From contig CM023541.1 in assembly GCA_013350335.1 (NCBI GenBank), forward strand, positions 37,874,739-37,938,738: a stretch of 64,000 nt of DNA, given 5' to 3'. Made by a program: the position numbers and the translations under genes. The notes under the pieces are model-generated. The model worked only from the letters and a program-made list of their open reading frames with translations. It made no database searches and had not been told where the DNA came from. This DNA comes from Chimonanthus salicifolius (lineage: Eukaryota > Streptophyta > Magnoliopsida > Laurales > Calycanthaceae). This document shows, one piece after another, positions 1-11,699 of the stretch. Each line of letters starts with the position of its first letter. The first letter of the stretch is position 1.

Positions 1-142
1 TTAAAGAAAAAAGGTTAATACTATTGTATACCAAAAAATGTGATATCTAATCATCAATCTATTCTAATTAAACCCTAGTAAAAGAAGTACACTACTTTCA
101 TTTGCCTCGTCTGATTATTCATCAGACCTTGATATATATAAA

Positions 143-320
143 CTAAGGTGTCTATGTCTCTTTGAACATCTCATTAATTCTTGAGACATGTGCAAGCGTT
201 CTTACCTATACACAACCAAGTAACTATATGGGAAATGACCCTTTGGAATGAAGTGTAAATTGAATTCAAGACTCCCACTTCCTCAAGCGGACTCTTGATT
301 ATCACACAAACTTCTTTGGA
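143..320 (-). repeat. tRNA-derived SINE, family S1, diverged
   Basis: It shares ctaaggtgtct, gagacatgtgcaag, cttacctatacacaacc and gaattcaagactcccac, in the order found in the other minus-strand copies. Confidence 0.55.
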
Positions 321-728
321 TTATATATATTTATGTATAATATGAAAGTGTATCTTTAAATAATATATTTATGCTGAATTGAGAGTACAACTCATTTTTC
401 TACATTATTTTAGTCACTCTTGAGACCTAAGTTTTTTTTTCATGATAATAAGATATTTTATGAAAAAAAGTGTCATTGTTTTATTAGTTCTTCAAAACCA
501 ACCGGTTATGAATATGCAGCAATCAAGTGGAAATGAATGTTAGATGGAGTCAGTTCGAACCAATTGGTCCAATACTCTGGCCCACTTGGTTTAATAATAT
601 TAATATGATTGATATATTGATAAATTGAGTGTTTGCCAACCAAAATGAATGGCTGGGATGAAGAGAAGGGGGCCACCAAAAGGTGTTTTTGCTTGGCTTT
701 GAAACACACTTTAATGAAATGTTTGGAA

Positions 729-836
729 AGGTTGTTGATGGATTTGTGGGTTTGTACAAATGAAGGAATGGATGCATGGAGAAGAAAGCAGATCCATAGC
801 CATGTTTATAGGATTCCAGACCCATTCCGCAATGAG
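729..836 (+). pseudogene. FMO-like exon remnant (upstream part of the 4482-7453 gene)
   Basis: In the frame running through 831-836 the translation contains GMDAW, then KQIHSHVYRIPDPFRNE, ending at a GAG|GT donor after 836 in phase 0. This matches the FMO GS-OX segment (GxDxWPGKQ-HSH-YR-P-PF) that comes directly before the NADPH-binding VVVIG motif, which opens the next exon at 4482. The residues before it (DLWVCTN) look like the family's DAVVVCNGHY stretch, but about 15 to 20 residues expected between it and GMDAW are missing. No FAD-binding GxGxxG exon is seen between 1 and 729. Either the first exons lie left of the window and this exon has a deletion, or the copy is a 5'-decayed pseudogene. 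The left boundary (an AG just before 729) is a guess. Confidence 0.5.
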
Positions 837-2168
837 GTCAGTTCCTTCAACTCTCTCTTTATGTTCCTCCTTTTCATTTTTTATTTTTTTATTATTATTA
901 TTTTTTTTAAATAAGGTAGTTGAATTTGAGAGATGATTTTGACCAGCCATATAGACACCTAACTTTTCTTTGGCAAAATGGTAATTTGCCATCTAAAAAT
1001 AAAAATCGAGTGTGTAAAGAAAGAAAAGTCAAGTGTCCATATAGCAGGCCATAATTTTTTATGTTTAACTTTGTAAGAGTTATATATATATATATATATT
1101 AATTGATTCATTCATTAATTGAATATGAGATATATTAAATATCACTTCAATTGATCAATTAAAAGTCATTTTTAAAGTCGCGCACTCTTTAAAATTGAAA
1201 ATATAAATATTTTAGAAATAGTTGGAATACTTTTTCCTTACTATGAATGATGTCCTCACACGGCATAGAAACATCAAGGATTTTACACAAACATGAAATG
1301 TTCAACACGAGCACACATCGTCTAAATCAATGTCACAAATATCTTTGATATTTTTAAATTCATCACCTTTTTTTTTACAAAATACCGATTGCCGTTAACA
1401 TCTCAAGATTTTTGGATCCTAACTATCCATGTCATCACCCTAGACAACTAAATTTCGAACTGTGATTGAACTTCGATATTCTAGGTAATGAAGAGTCAGG
1501 TAATGAAGAGTCCTCCATTCTTTTTTCTTGTTACACTTAATGGAGTTCACAACTACAGAGTATTTCAATTTTGAAAATTTTAGATTAAAATTTGCATAGC
1601 TTTAGTTGAATTAGGGTGTAAAATGTTCTTTTAAATATCTTATAAAACGTTGGGACTTAGTTCAAAATATAAAATAAAAAAAGTATTTTGTTTTTTCGAT
1701 TAAATAAAAATGATGGCACTTTTTTCAAAATATCTTTTAAAAGAATTAAATTGATCTAAATATAAATGTCAACTTTAAATTGATAGGAGAAATGGTTGAA
1801 GAGGATGACAATGATTTTACACTAAAGAAAGGAAAATGATGGAGTTGACCTTTGAAAAAAAAATTAGTGATACTTGAAAATGATTAGGAGAACTTTGAAA
1901 CTATTCGGTTGGGTTGTCATCAAAGTTTTAGTTTTAACTACGGCCTGTCATATTGATAGCAAGTATTGACGGCTAAGATGCAATTTGCTAAATAACTAAA
2001 CTAATTAGTTTAAATTAATTTAATCATTACTTAAAATGACAGCTTAATTAAATTTTCAATTAGATAAGTACAAACTAGTATGTAGGGCCCTATATGTTAA
2101 AAATATAACTTACATTACCGTATAATAAGATAACAGATTCTTTACAAATGACAAGCTTATTTTAAGAC

Positions 2169-2496
2169 TAGGGCTGAAACTTGGGTCAAGTTAGATCGGA
2201 TTTTAATAAACTCAATCCAATCCATGTCAAAATTTATTGAACCCAACCCGACTTGAATTGCGGACTCAAATTACTCAACCTGATCCGACCCAAATTTCTG
2301 ATCCAAGTCAACCCTAGTGGTGTTCTATAATTTAGTGCACATGGGTTGATCGGGTTACTTCAGATAGGGTTGGGTTGAGAAATTTCATGTGGGTTTTTAT
2401 TTTTCCAATCTGACCCGACCTAAAATACACAAATACATAAGTTAAACCCAGTGATTTCTTGGGTCGACTTAAAACCCAACCCAAGTTTCAGCCCTG
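2169..2496. mobile_element. MITE with hAT-like TIRs (family M1)
   Basis: The ends are inverted repeats: TAGGGCTGAAACTTGGGT at the left and the complement ACCCAAGTTTCAGCCCT at the right. There is no coding capacity. The interior is rich in GGGTCGGGT/ACCCGACCC words, as in the copy at 42577-42950. Flanking 8-mers (tttaagac and ttaaattc) agree at 5 of 8 positions, so the target duplication is weak. The TAGGG ends suggest the hAT superfamily. Confidence 0.6.
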
Positions 2497-2654
2497 TTAA
2501 ATTCCAATAATGCCAAATTATCCTCTCTCTCGATCAACGGTTAAATGGTTATTCAAATATTTGAATGATAGAAATTATAATTAAATTTGAGTTTTGATGA
2601 CTTGGATAAGGTCTTGATAGAACCCATTTCAATTCATTTAGGTTAGGATTGTTC

Positions 2655-2735
2655 TCAATGATATATATCAGTTATCGTCCTATTTCAGTAAATATCGGCT
2701 GATATTATACGTATCACCGGATATCCCTAGTCTGC
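2655..2735. repeat. Fragment of the TATCGGCCGATA palindrome family (M2)
   Basis: A short stretch with atatcggctgatat and related words, ending in GGATATCCCTAG, resembles the right end of the palindrome-rich elements at 8175, 10039 and 30720. No left end or target duplication was found. Confidence 0.35.
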
Positions 2736-3252
2736 ACTGCAATTAACTATGCACCCATGTGAACTTTGATTTTTCTAATGGAAGTGATCAATCATTGATT
2801 TTGAGGTCCGCATCTCCAGGAGAAATTATCTTATGTGATTTGGTTCAAAATAAATTAATGTAATTTTTAATAAGTTTTACTTTTTAAATTCATTTAATAA
2901 TTTAAATCAAGGGTTGTGAGTAAAAGTTGAAATCAACATTTTCATGAGCCGGTTCGCACCAGAACATTTCTCTAAATTGTGGACTTAAATCAATGGGCCC
3001 AAAAGATTAGGTGGACAATCTAATGGGCCCAAAAGATTAGATTAGGTGGATAACCTACTGTAGAACGATTCTAATGGGCCCAAAAGATTAGGTGGACAAT
3101 GGACAATGGGGCAGACCTGGATTTGACAGATTAGTTATTAAGGTTATGGGTCCATTCTGCATCTAGGATTGCTTTTGCAACATCATGACCCGCAATTTAA
3201 AATTTGGAAAAAGCTTGGTCAACTTCCATTTAATGTGGAATCGACTGATTAC

Positions 3253-3791
3253 GGATGACAACGAGCTGGCTCGGGTCGGGCCTATACTGCGCCAAGCCCG
3301 AGCCTGATGAAGAGCTTGATCGGAAGCCTGAGTCCGAGAAGAAGTCTAAATTGGAGTATATCTAAGTAAGTATCAAGATTGTGTATATCACAGTACTTAT
3401 TTTATTTCTCCATCTTTTTAATTTTTTATTTATTTAATTAAAACTATATAATTTATAGCGGCTTCATCTTAGCAGCGAAAGTGATCTGACCTCTTTAAAA
3501 GAAATTGAAAGAGAGGATGGCATGTAAGTATGATCACTAAAATCAAGTAGCACAAATTAAGTTTTGAGATGAATTTGGTCTGCTTGTAGCTCATCAAGTC
3601 TACTTCTAATTTCTTGATTTTATGATATTTATTGAAAATACAAAACTATACATAAAATGTTTGAGCCAGGTTTCAGGCTTCATGCTTGAGCATTAATATG
3701 TCCAAGCCCAAGCCCTATTAGAATCACGCTATAGATAAATGCTCAAGCCCCATCTTCTTTGGGTCAAGCTTGTCTGACTGAATTGCCATCC
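3253..3791. mobile_element. Probable hAT-like non-autonomous element
   Basis: It opens with GGATGACAACGAGCTGGCTC and closes with GAATTGCCATCC, an imperfect inverted pair typical of hAT MITEs. Both subterminal regions are full of AAGCCC/GGGCTT words and the middle is AT-rich. No protein is encoded, and the flanks show no clear 8-bp duplication. Confidence 0.4.
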
Positions 3792-3839
3792 TTACAAGTG
3801 ATCCTCTGAGCTCTTTCAATTGTTACTTCTTCTTCTTCT

Positions 3840-3896
3840 TTTTTTTAGATCTACGTGTGGGAAACCGCCGGATACGTGACGTAAAACCCCAACGTA
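3840..3896 (-). repeat. 3' fragment of an Au-like SINE
   Basis: After a T-run (the tail of a minus-strand element) comes ctacgtgtgggaaaccg and then a stretch ending in CCCCAACGTA. The same block forms the tail of the complete copy at 27482-27648. The tRNA-like head is missing. Confidence 0.45.
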
Positions 3897-4481
3897 AACT
3901 CTCATTTTTCAATTGTTACTTAGTTGTTAAACTTGGCTAACTTGATTGAATTCCAAGTTGACTCTCAATGTGAGTTTTGGAAATTTTGTGCCATTTTTTT
4001 AATTGAATCTCATCCATTGATGAATACTTTTGTATAATTATTTACGTGATTTTTTGAAGGCATATATATTTGTTTGTCCATTTCTTATGAAAGAAATTCT
4101 GCGAAAAAAATTATCTTTATGTTCGATTCATGTCATCAAAAGGGTTGCTCTGAAATCTGTTCTCTTATTAGATTGTGGAAAGTCTGTCATTTTTATTATT
4201 TGCATCCAAATCTTTATTTTCATTGAAGATGAATAGAGCATTATCTTGACAACGGAGAAAATCCTCCCTCTTCTCCTTGCTAATTTTTTTAAAGGAAAAT
4301 GAATTTCTTGATAGAAGAGAAAAAGATTTTTTTTTTATACTCTTGAGAGCCAATTTCTAAAATAATTTGCCTGTGTTCGAAGAGGAGAGTCCCTTCCAGA
4401 GCAGCCTTTGGATTCATAAATGGTGTCCAAGAAATCAAGTCTTGTCATTGACTTCTCTTTATTTTAATATAAAAACTGCAG

Positions 4482-7453
4482 GTTGTGGTTGTGATTGGAA
4501 ACTCACTGAGTGGAACAGATATATCTATGGAGCTTGTGGATGTAGCAAAAGAAGTTCATCTCAGTGTGAAATCCCTTGAAATCTCCAATGGCTTATCCAA
4601 AGTAATCTCCGGAAATCGCAACCTCCACCTTCGTCCACAGGTAAACCTTTCAAAATTCCAAGCACCCCATTTGCAGATTTCCACAACCGGAATGTCAAAT
4701 TCCTGTCTTACTATATTCTTTATATATTTAAATTCTGGTATAAAAAGCTTGGAAAGACTTGTAAGGATCTTGCTGATATGGCCGCCACTAATGGCTTAAA
4801 CTCAGCCCGATGCAACATGGGCAGAGTCCCACATCCAAAAGTACCTCGGGCCGACCCTGGGTTTATAAGCAGGGGCGGGAAACCTGGGAATCAGCTAGCA
4901 ATTTTGAGTGAGAGAGTAACTCTTCGACAATTTGGTATCAAAGCAAACTGAGGCACTCACGTGTGGGACCGGAACTCCCCCTAGGTGTAGACCCTACACG
5001 AAAGAGGTGTGGGCCCTCTAGCATTGGAGGCTAACATGTACTGGTTGAGGGCGATGTAGGTCAAACCTTTGAAAGGGCAAAAGACAAGAATATACGGGGC
5101 ACACGAAACCTAAATCTTGTCCCTTGCATATTACTCACATAATTACTTAAATTGGAAGAATTCAACTCAACTTGAACATCTGCCGAGTTGAGTTACTAGG
5201 CCACTCGAACAGAGTAAACCTTCATAAGATTTTCGAGTTTCTGAAGTAAATTTTCATGTCCTCTCTAGATCTATACTAGCTGCGGATGTGTGAACTGAAA
5301 TTTTAATTTGTGCAGGTAGACTCTCTTCACGAGGACGGACGGGTTTTATTCGCCGACGGTTCTTGGGTCATCGCCGATACGATTATTTATTGTACAGGGT
5401 AAATTTTATTTTTGAAGCTAATGTGCATCTCAAACATTTGATAGAGAGTTACAGAGAAAGAACTTGTTTTTATGGGTATTTTATATGCTGAAAAAGAAAG
5501 GGTAAACAAAAACAAGAGAATTCAACAGAGAAACATTTGAAATTGAGATAGTGACTGGGCCATTTAGAATTTAAAAAATAAGGATTCTATCCGTTGTTGT
5601 AGGTATTCATACTCGTTGCCATTTCTTGACACCAAAGGAATAGTGGTTGTGGATGGCGATAGAGTGGGGCCATTGTTTGAGCACGCATTCCCTCCATCGC
5701 TTGCTCCATCTCTCTCCTTTGTGGGCGTACCTAAAAAGGTGAACTTATTAGTCCGTTGCTACCTTTTCTAGGAAATTCGTTTTCCAAGTAAATGAGTACA
5801 TTTGCCATGACAGAAGAAGATATATGTATGGATACTTTGTTGAATGATTTTTGAGGGTTTTTTTCCAAAAAAATTTTCTGACGAAGTTGTGTGGTGTGGT
5901 GTAGATTATTGGGTTTCCTTTCTTTGAATCACAAGCAAAATGGATTGCTCAGCTTCTCTCTAAGAAAAAGACACTGCCACCATGGAATGATATGATGAAG
6001 TCCATCAAAGAGTTCTATCAGTCGCTTGATGCAGCTGGAGTTCCAAAGCGTAAAACGCATGATATCGCCAATTTTGATGTACCTCTCTCTCTCTCTCAAT
6101 TTCAATCAGCTACGTTAGATCATGGGCTCTATTTGAATGCATGGAAAGTAGTTAGGGAAAATTAACATTTTTTAGTTGAAATGAAAATTTATCAATTTTA
6201 ATTGGAAATGATTATTTTTTATGTCAAAAGTAATTCCAAACTGTCATGTGGGCTCACCTGATACACAAAGCTTGCGGGTGGTTTCGTGTATCTGTGAAAT
6301 TAGTCTCATCTCCAATGTGAGATGAGGATACTCATATTATATAAAAAAAAAGACAGTAAAAAAGAAACCTTTGCATGCTTGCACGTGTGGAATCCACACT
6401 CTAAATCAAATATTTGCATACACATGCTATCTCAGCTGACCTAGTACAATAAGGTATCTAAGTAGTGTAGCTAGGGGTGTGTTGGGGTGCGAACGAGAGT
6501 CCCACATCAGTTGTGAGAAAGAGAAACTAATGACTTATATGAGACTAGGTAACTCCACTTACCAGACTGGTCTTTTGGACTGAAAACCCAGTCTAAATAG
6601 TGGTATTAGAGGTAGTTCCCCAAGCCACAACATATTGGACTCAGGGATCTCCTAGCTGAACGGGATGGTTGGCAACATTCTATCCGCCGGAGAGCCTCGT
6701 TTGATGGGGAGATTGTTAGGGTACAAACGAGAATCCCACATCAGTTGTGAGGGGGGAAAACTAATGACTTGTATGAGACTGGGTAAACCACATATCATGC
6801 TAGTCTTTTGGGCTGGAAGCCCAGTCGTAACAGGGTGTTCATGGGTCAAGTTTGGCCTGACTTTGCTCTATGGCTGTCTGAGTCTATTTATATATAGCGA
6901 GAAGGCCGAGCCTGCCTGAAGCCTGTCAGTCCTTTCAGAGTTAAAGCCCAAGCCCGCTTTAAAGATTCAACCGTTCAGATTGAAACTAGATAGATAAGCT
7001 ACAAGTATACCAAATTTGAGTTCACTTAAACCAAAGTAAACCCATTTATTTATGACTAGTTGAGGCAGGTCTCGGACCCAGTTCGAGTTAAGGAACAAGC
7101 ATAATTTCAGCTGTCAATACAACACATTTTGGCCAACACTTTCATGTCAAGTTCTCATACTCAGCTGGGTTAAAAGTACCGCTACTCCTATTTTTACTTT
7201 TCTTGCTTACCATGAAGAAGAGGAACAACTACTAACATCAATTTCCTTCAATCTATTTTCTGCGTTGTTACAGTACTGTGACAGATATGGTGAGTACAGT
7301 GATTTCCCACATTTGGATCAATGGAGGAGAGATGTTGTTCTAGCCACTCTTAAAAATGCTGAAGAAAATGTCGAAACTTATCGCGATTCATGGTATGATG
7401 AAGATCTCCTTCAGGAGGCCCTTCAGAGCCATCACATGACCCAGCTTGGTTGA
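4482..7453 (+). CDS. Flavin-containing monooxygenase, FMO GS-OX-like, C-terminal half (5' part not seen)
   Basis: Five well-spliced exons: 4482-4640, 5316-5398, 5603-5738, 5905-6078 and 7274-7453 (TGA at 7451-7453). Introns are GT-AG and phases join cleanly, giving about 243 residues. The first exon opens with VVVIGNSLSGTDISMEL, the second Rossmann (NADPH) motif. The join of exons 2 and 3 gives DTIIYCTGYSYSLPFL, the FMO-type (F/L)ATGY motif. The tail includes FPFFESQAKWIAQLL and the terminal YCDRYGEY, FPHLDQWR and SWYDEDLLQEA segments of plant S-oxygenating FMOs. Plant class members of about 450 residues use FAD, NADPH and O2 to oxygenate sulfur, for example in methylthioalkyl glucosinolates in Brassicaceae; the substrate here is unknown. 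Only the C-terminal half is in the window besides a damaged upstream exon (729-836). The exons present have no stops or frameshifts, so the gene may be functional if its start lies left of the window. Confidence 0.8.
4774..5110 (+). repeat. LTR-like segment with primer-binding site, in an FMO intron
   Basis: TGGTATCAAAGC at 4933-4944 is close to the initiator-Met tRNA primer-binding site of plant LTR elements. The GC-richer block before it contains gagtcccacatcc, a word common in plant TRIM LTRs, and ends in CGACA just before the site. No second LTR is recognised, so this is probably a 5' fragment with uncertain limits. Confidence 0.4.
6480..6832 (+). mobile_element. Complete miniature LTR retrotransposon (TRIM/SMART-like)
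   Basis: Two direct repeats, 6480-6599 and 6714-6832 (about 120 bp each), share gtcccacatcagttgtgag, ctaatgactt, tatgagact and a cccagtc end. The LTR edges are TGTT and TAACA. TGGTATTAGAGG, a near-consensus initiator-Met primer-binding site, begins at 6601 directly after the first LTR. A purine-rich gatggggaga lies just before the second LTR. The element is flanked by GGGTG at 6475-6479 and GGGTG at 6833-6837, a perfect 5-bp target duplication. The total is 353 bp with no coding sequence, so it must have been mobilised in trans. It lies in the last FMO intron in the gene's orientation. Confidence 0.85.
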
Positions 7454-8174
7454 TCTCTCTATTTTTTTTATTGTTATTTTAATTAAATTCTTGTTATTTG
7501 ATTAATTAATTTTATATCTACAAGGAAGTCATAATCATGTATTTTGGGAACTGGGGAGTAAACAAAGAAGAGAGAAAATCCAAGTAAAAACTGGTTAAAT
7601 ATCAGACTCAATTTCTGTGTTTTCATGGATGGGTATTCATGAAATGGATGGCATATTTTCATGCAGCCCTTATAAGCCATAAATATAGTTCAGATTTAGT
7701 TCAGTGTTGTAAAAATGTGAGACTCCATAAGCTTTTGGAAGCTTCCTTATGGTTGCAGCCGAAGATAATAATACAATGTTTAAATTACATGTTTTTGAAT
7801 TATTTTACTAATTAGTCAATCACAATCAGTTCAGAACATTTTTGTGGTAGCCTTATATGGGTCCTATGGTATATGCTTTGGCACCCGTCTATGATGAAAT
7901 TTAAATAGCTACCAATAAATAGGATATGATAGATTATAGAAATGAAGCATTTGAAGTCAATCCATCTGTTACAGAGAAGCTCAAGGAGCCCTAAGCCCAC
8001 TTGGTGACATAAACCATATAAGAGGCCCATGGGCCTAGATCAAATCAAGGCTCATCAAGAAAACCCAGCTATATAAATCATCAGGTGGTGGTTGGGAGGC
8101 AGGGGGGTTCCAAGGACATCACTTTTGAAAGCTAAAGCATTGTTTTAACAATTCTAGTAGTCTAGTTATGAGGA

Positions 8175-8914
8175 TAGGTGAAAATATCAGCCCATACGAT
8201 TTTGAACCTGAATCGTATCGGCCGCTTTGTTAAAAAATCGGAAATATCGGCCGATATCTCGGCCACCATATCGGCTGATTTGATTTATTTATTTTTTTAA
8301 AAAAAAACAAAAAAAAAAAAAATCACCTTATCCGGCTGATATTGGCCGATATCCCAGTCCAGTATCGACCGAAATTGGTTTTGGGTGGGAAACCAAAATG
8401 GTTTTGGAGAAAAAACTATAGTTTGGGAGAGAAACCAAAGTAATTTCGGGAAAACCATGTACTCAAAATTGCCCTCCAATAAAAAAAAATTCTCGAATGG
8501 GGCACTGCCCCCCTTTGACCCCTGCGAGCTCAGTGGGGAGCTTGACCCCAGACGAGATCTGTGGGGATGGGATCACAAGAAAACATTTGACAATCAGACT
8601 CCATAAACCTAATAATTTTAGCAGTAATTTGAACATCTAAAGAAAGAGGCACACATTCCATTTTCTACAATTTTTTTCATAATTTTATTAATAATTTTGG
8701 AAAATCCCAATATTTTAACTTCAAAATAACATTTGAACATGTAAATGACCGATATTTAATGAAAAAATTACACACCCAATAAGCCCATAATTTTCTACAT
8801 TTCCTATATTTTTTTGGATTTTTTTGAAAAAAATAAATCAGATGAGAGAGAATGATATCGACCGATACCCGAGATATCGGTCGATATGTATCAAATCCGA
8901 TTTTTAAACCCCTA
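8175..8914. mobile_element. Palindrome-rich hAT-like MITE (family M2)
   Basis: It contains several copies of atatcggccgatat-type words near both ends (8210-8280, 8330-8370 and 8855-8900). The right end reads GATTTTTAAACCCCTA, inverted relative to the left TAGGTGAAAATATC. Flanks gttatgag and gttctgag are similar but sit two bases out of register at the left, so the duplication is only suggestive. Long A-runs and unrelated DNA fill the middle; there is no coding sequence. Confidence 0.5.
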
Positions 8915-9529
8915 GTTCTGAGGGGTGTTCTTTTTACCTAATGCTTCACTTGGTTCAATCTAGGATCAACATTTTAAAAATCAAACAGAATCGTACAGTT
9001 CGACCTGGTTGGACCTGAATTGGTCTATAAGACGGTTCGATCCTTAAGATAGTCTTTATTTTAAAAAATATTATCATTTTTTATTTTATTTTTTTCTTCT
9101 TCTCTTTCCCTGGAAATGTCATACTCCACTGTTTTCTATTATAATATCATGGTTGCAATAAGATTTTTAATTTTTCTTATGTTTTAATATGATAATGCAA
9201 TATATTATTATGATGTTATATTAATATTAAGGTTCAAAACGGTTCAAGCATTTTGACCCAACAGTTGAACCCAATTAAATTAAACCATTATATAAAATAT
9301 TTAAAATACAATGAATTAGAGCATAGGTTATTTTGGTGGTTAAAAAGAAAAAAGAAAAAATAAAAGAAGTTTGTTCTTTGAGTGGATCTTATTGTTGTTA
9401 TGAGAAAGCAACTTTTGATGAACACGTAGCCTTGACCACCAAAGTGTTGCACGGCGACCACCCATTGCTAGACCTTCCTTCCTTTGCCCAAACCCCAATG
9501 AATGCCGAGGAAAGAGAGAGGTAGAGGTA

Positions 9530-9555
9530 ATGGTGGTGGTGGTGGTGGTGGTGGT
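9530..9555. repeat. GGT trinucleotide microsatellite
   Basis: An uninterrupted run of about eight TGG/GGT units; nothing suggests a coding context. Confidence 0.85.
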
Positions 9556-10038
9556 CTATTAGATCTATTATAGACCCAACTATCATTTGTATGAAACTCT
9601 CATCAAAACTCTTCTTAAGAGAGAATTGTTATATATAACAATTATTTCCTGTAAACTAATGTGCAACAAAATTTGGTGCAAACGATCAGACGTTTCCAGT
9701 TGAAAAGGCATGACCTATGTCATTGAATAAGAGAAATCAAACTTTTTAATGCCCTAAAAATTTTATATTTACCTAACAGTGAAAATTTATCTGATCAGGT
9801 CAATGAGCTTTCATAATTGAATTAGTGTCAAATAGAATACGAGTATAATTCGTAAGAGGTAGATAAGTGTAAAGGGAGAATGGATCCATTAAATCCAATA
9901 GGAGCCTTACAATCCAAATTTTAACAATGATCTCTCAAGATCGGTTCTCATGAGAACTTTATTTATGAGGCCCACACTAAACCTAATGGATCCCGTTCTC
10001 TACTCACACCTACCTACCTCCATGAATTGCATCTATAC

Positions 10039-10345
10039 CGAGGGTCAAAAAATCAACTAAGCTGAGATCTCAGGCGAGATCTTTCTCTCTTCAAATTTTT
10101 TTTTTTTTTAAATCTCGATGGCTTTTTTAAAAAAAATAATAATAATTTAAAAAAATAAAAAAGGCTTTTTTAAAAAAAATTAAAAAATATAAATATCGAC
10201 CGATATTCGTCCGATATGAACAAATATCAACCGAGATATCGACTCGGACCCACAACTAATATTTGCTTTTTCCTTTTTAAAAACAAAAAAGAAAGATGTC
10301 GGCCAAGATATCTCGGCCTTCAGAAAATCGAGATTTAAACCCATG
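10039..10345. mobile_element. Palindrome-rich hAT-like MITE (family M2) with perfect target duplication
   Basis: The element is flanked on both sides by ATCTATAC (10031-10038 and 10346-10353), the 8-bp duplication expected of hAT elements. Left end CGAGGGTCAAAAAATC and right end GATTTAAACCCATG are imperfect inverted repeats. Inside are atatcgaccgatat, ccgagatatcg and atatctcggcc words, and it has no coding sequence. Confidence 0.7.
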
Positions 10346-10449
10346 ATCTATACCCAATTTAACACAAATTTGAATTTTACAAACACAAACTCGACAGAAA
10401 GAATTCATCAAATCAAATAAATTTTCAACTACTAAGCTACACTTTTTGT

Positions 10450-10633
10450 GTCAGTAGGACAGAGATGTCTAGGGCCTCTTAGAGCATTCGCCTAGTCCTC
10501 GGGACATGTACAAATCTCCCTACTCACACACACCGAATAAAACTACACCCTAAAGGGAGAGATGGGATTCGAATTCAGAGCTCCCGCTTCTTGAGGCCGG
10601 TTCCTACCCAACACACCAATCCCTTGAGGTTCT
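10450..10633 (-). repeat. tRNA-derived SINE, family S1
   Basis: Minus-strand copy sharing the blocks of the 52574-52784 element: a gtctagggcct end, gggacatgtacaaat, ctccctactcacacaca, and an internal box-B-like word (complement of ttcgaattcagagctcc) toward the tRNA-like head. Divergence is moderate. Confidence 0.6.
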
Positions 10634-11699
10634 AATTGTTAGTATTCAAGTAAAGGAGCAATTCTTTTGTTACAGTATATAAAGAGTGCTATGAATATCT
10701 TCTGAATTATTAGATTTACATTGGAGCTGATGCAGATCCTCATTTCTTATAGAAATTTTAATGCATTAGAAGAATTTATTTAAGGAAATCACTACTTGAG
10801 AGCATTTTGAGCACTTGCAACTTCACTTTCCATGGTGAACTATGAGGAAAGGGTTCATCTCAATGAAGAAGAGAATGGCAAAAGCACTGGGTGTTGACCA
10901 AACTGCACCACTGCAATAAAATATTTGATTCCCAGTTTATCAATGTTACTGTTTAGTAGAAGATCCTTCTCAATTTGTAATTATTTATATTTTAATTGTC
11001 ACTCCAGCATATGGCAAAATTAAATAATAAAATAGACAGATAATTGAGGGTGAGATCCTTAAAGAATCACCTTATCAATCAAGCATTTTTCAAGACATCA
11101 TTTTAGATTATTTCTAAATCTCTAAGATATTTTAATTTTTATAATATATTTTAGAAATCACCTTAATAGATAGGAGGTTGGAATTATTACAACAAAAATA
11201 AATTTCATTATACTTGTTTTGCCATTTGATCTGTGTCTATAATTATTGTGAATCATTAAAATTAATTGATTAATAATTGAAATTCATCTTTTGAAGTTGG
11301 TTGGTTAAAATATATGACTAGTAGAGTACTTTCCATTCACAAGTCACAACCCATGACTTCCAATAGTCATTGTTCTGAAATTCCACCCTGTTTGTGCCTA
11401 TGGTGCAAGGCTTTTGCATTGATCTTCAACAATTTTTTTGGAAATTTGGGAAGTGGATATATTAATTAATGTATTCAATGAATCCAATTGAATAAATTTA
11501 TTTCCAAAAAAAATATATCCCATGATTTCCCTTGTGACGAATGGACTGCTGCATTGGCCCTCCATCACCCTAAACTGGATGATAAGGGCCTCCAAAGTCC
11601 AAACATGAGATCATGACTTGTTGACTTCACACTACAAAGAAAAAAAAAGAGAGAATGCTGCTTGAGGTTCTCATAACTCACAGGAATGAGGGGCTGAAT

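Larger units (their letters stand above)
837..4481 (+). other. Long FMO intron or gap with repeats
   Basis: The 3.6 kb between the FMO-like exon at 729-836 and the exon at 4482 has no coding sequence that I recognise. It carries a TA microsatellite near 1081-1100, a TIR element (2169-2496), a partial palindrome-rich element (about 2655-2735), a run of AATGGGCCCAAAAGATTAG repeats (about 2990-3095), a probable hAT-like element (about 3253-3791) and a SINE fragment (3840-3896). Confidence 0.5.
7454..11699. other. Intergenic region between FMO and CNGC2 3' ends
   Basis: The two genes converge here (FMO ends at 7453, CNGC2 at 11700). I see no gene. Contents: two palindrome-rich MITEs (8175-8914 and 10039-10345), a SINE copy (10450-10633), a GGT microsatellite (about 9530-9555) and AT-rich unique-looking DNA. 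Confidence 0.6.
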
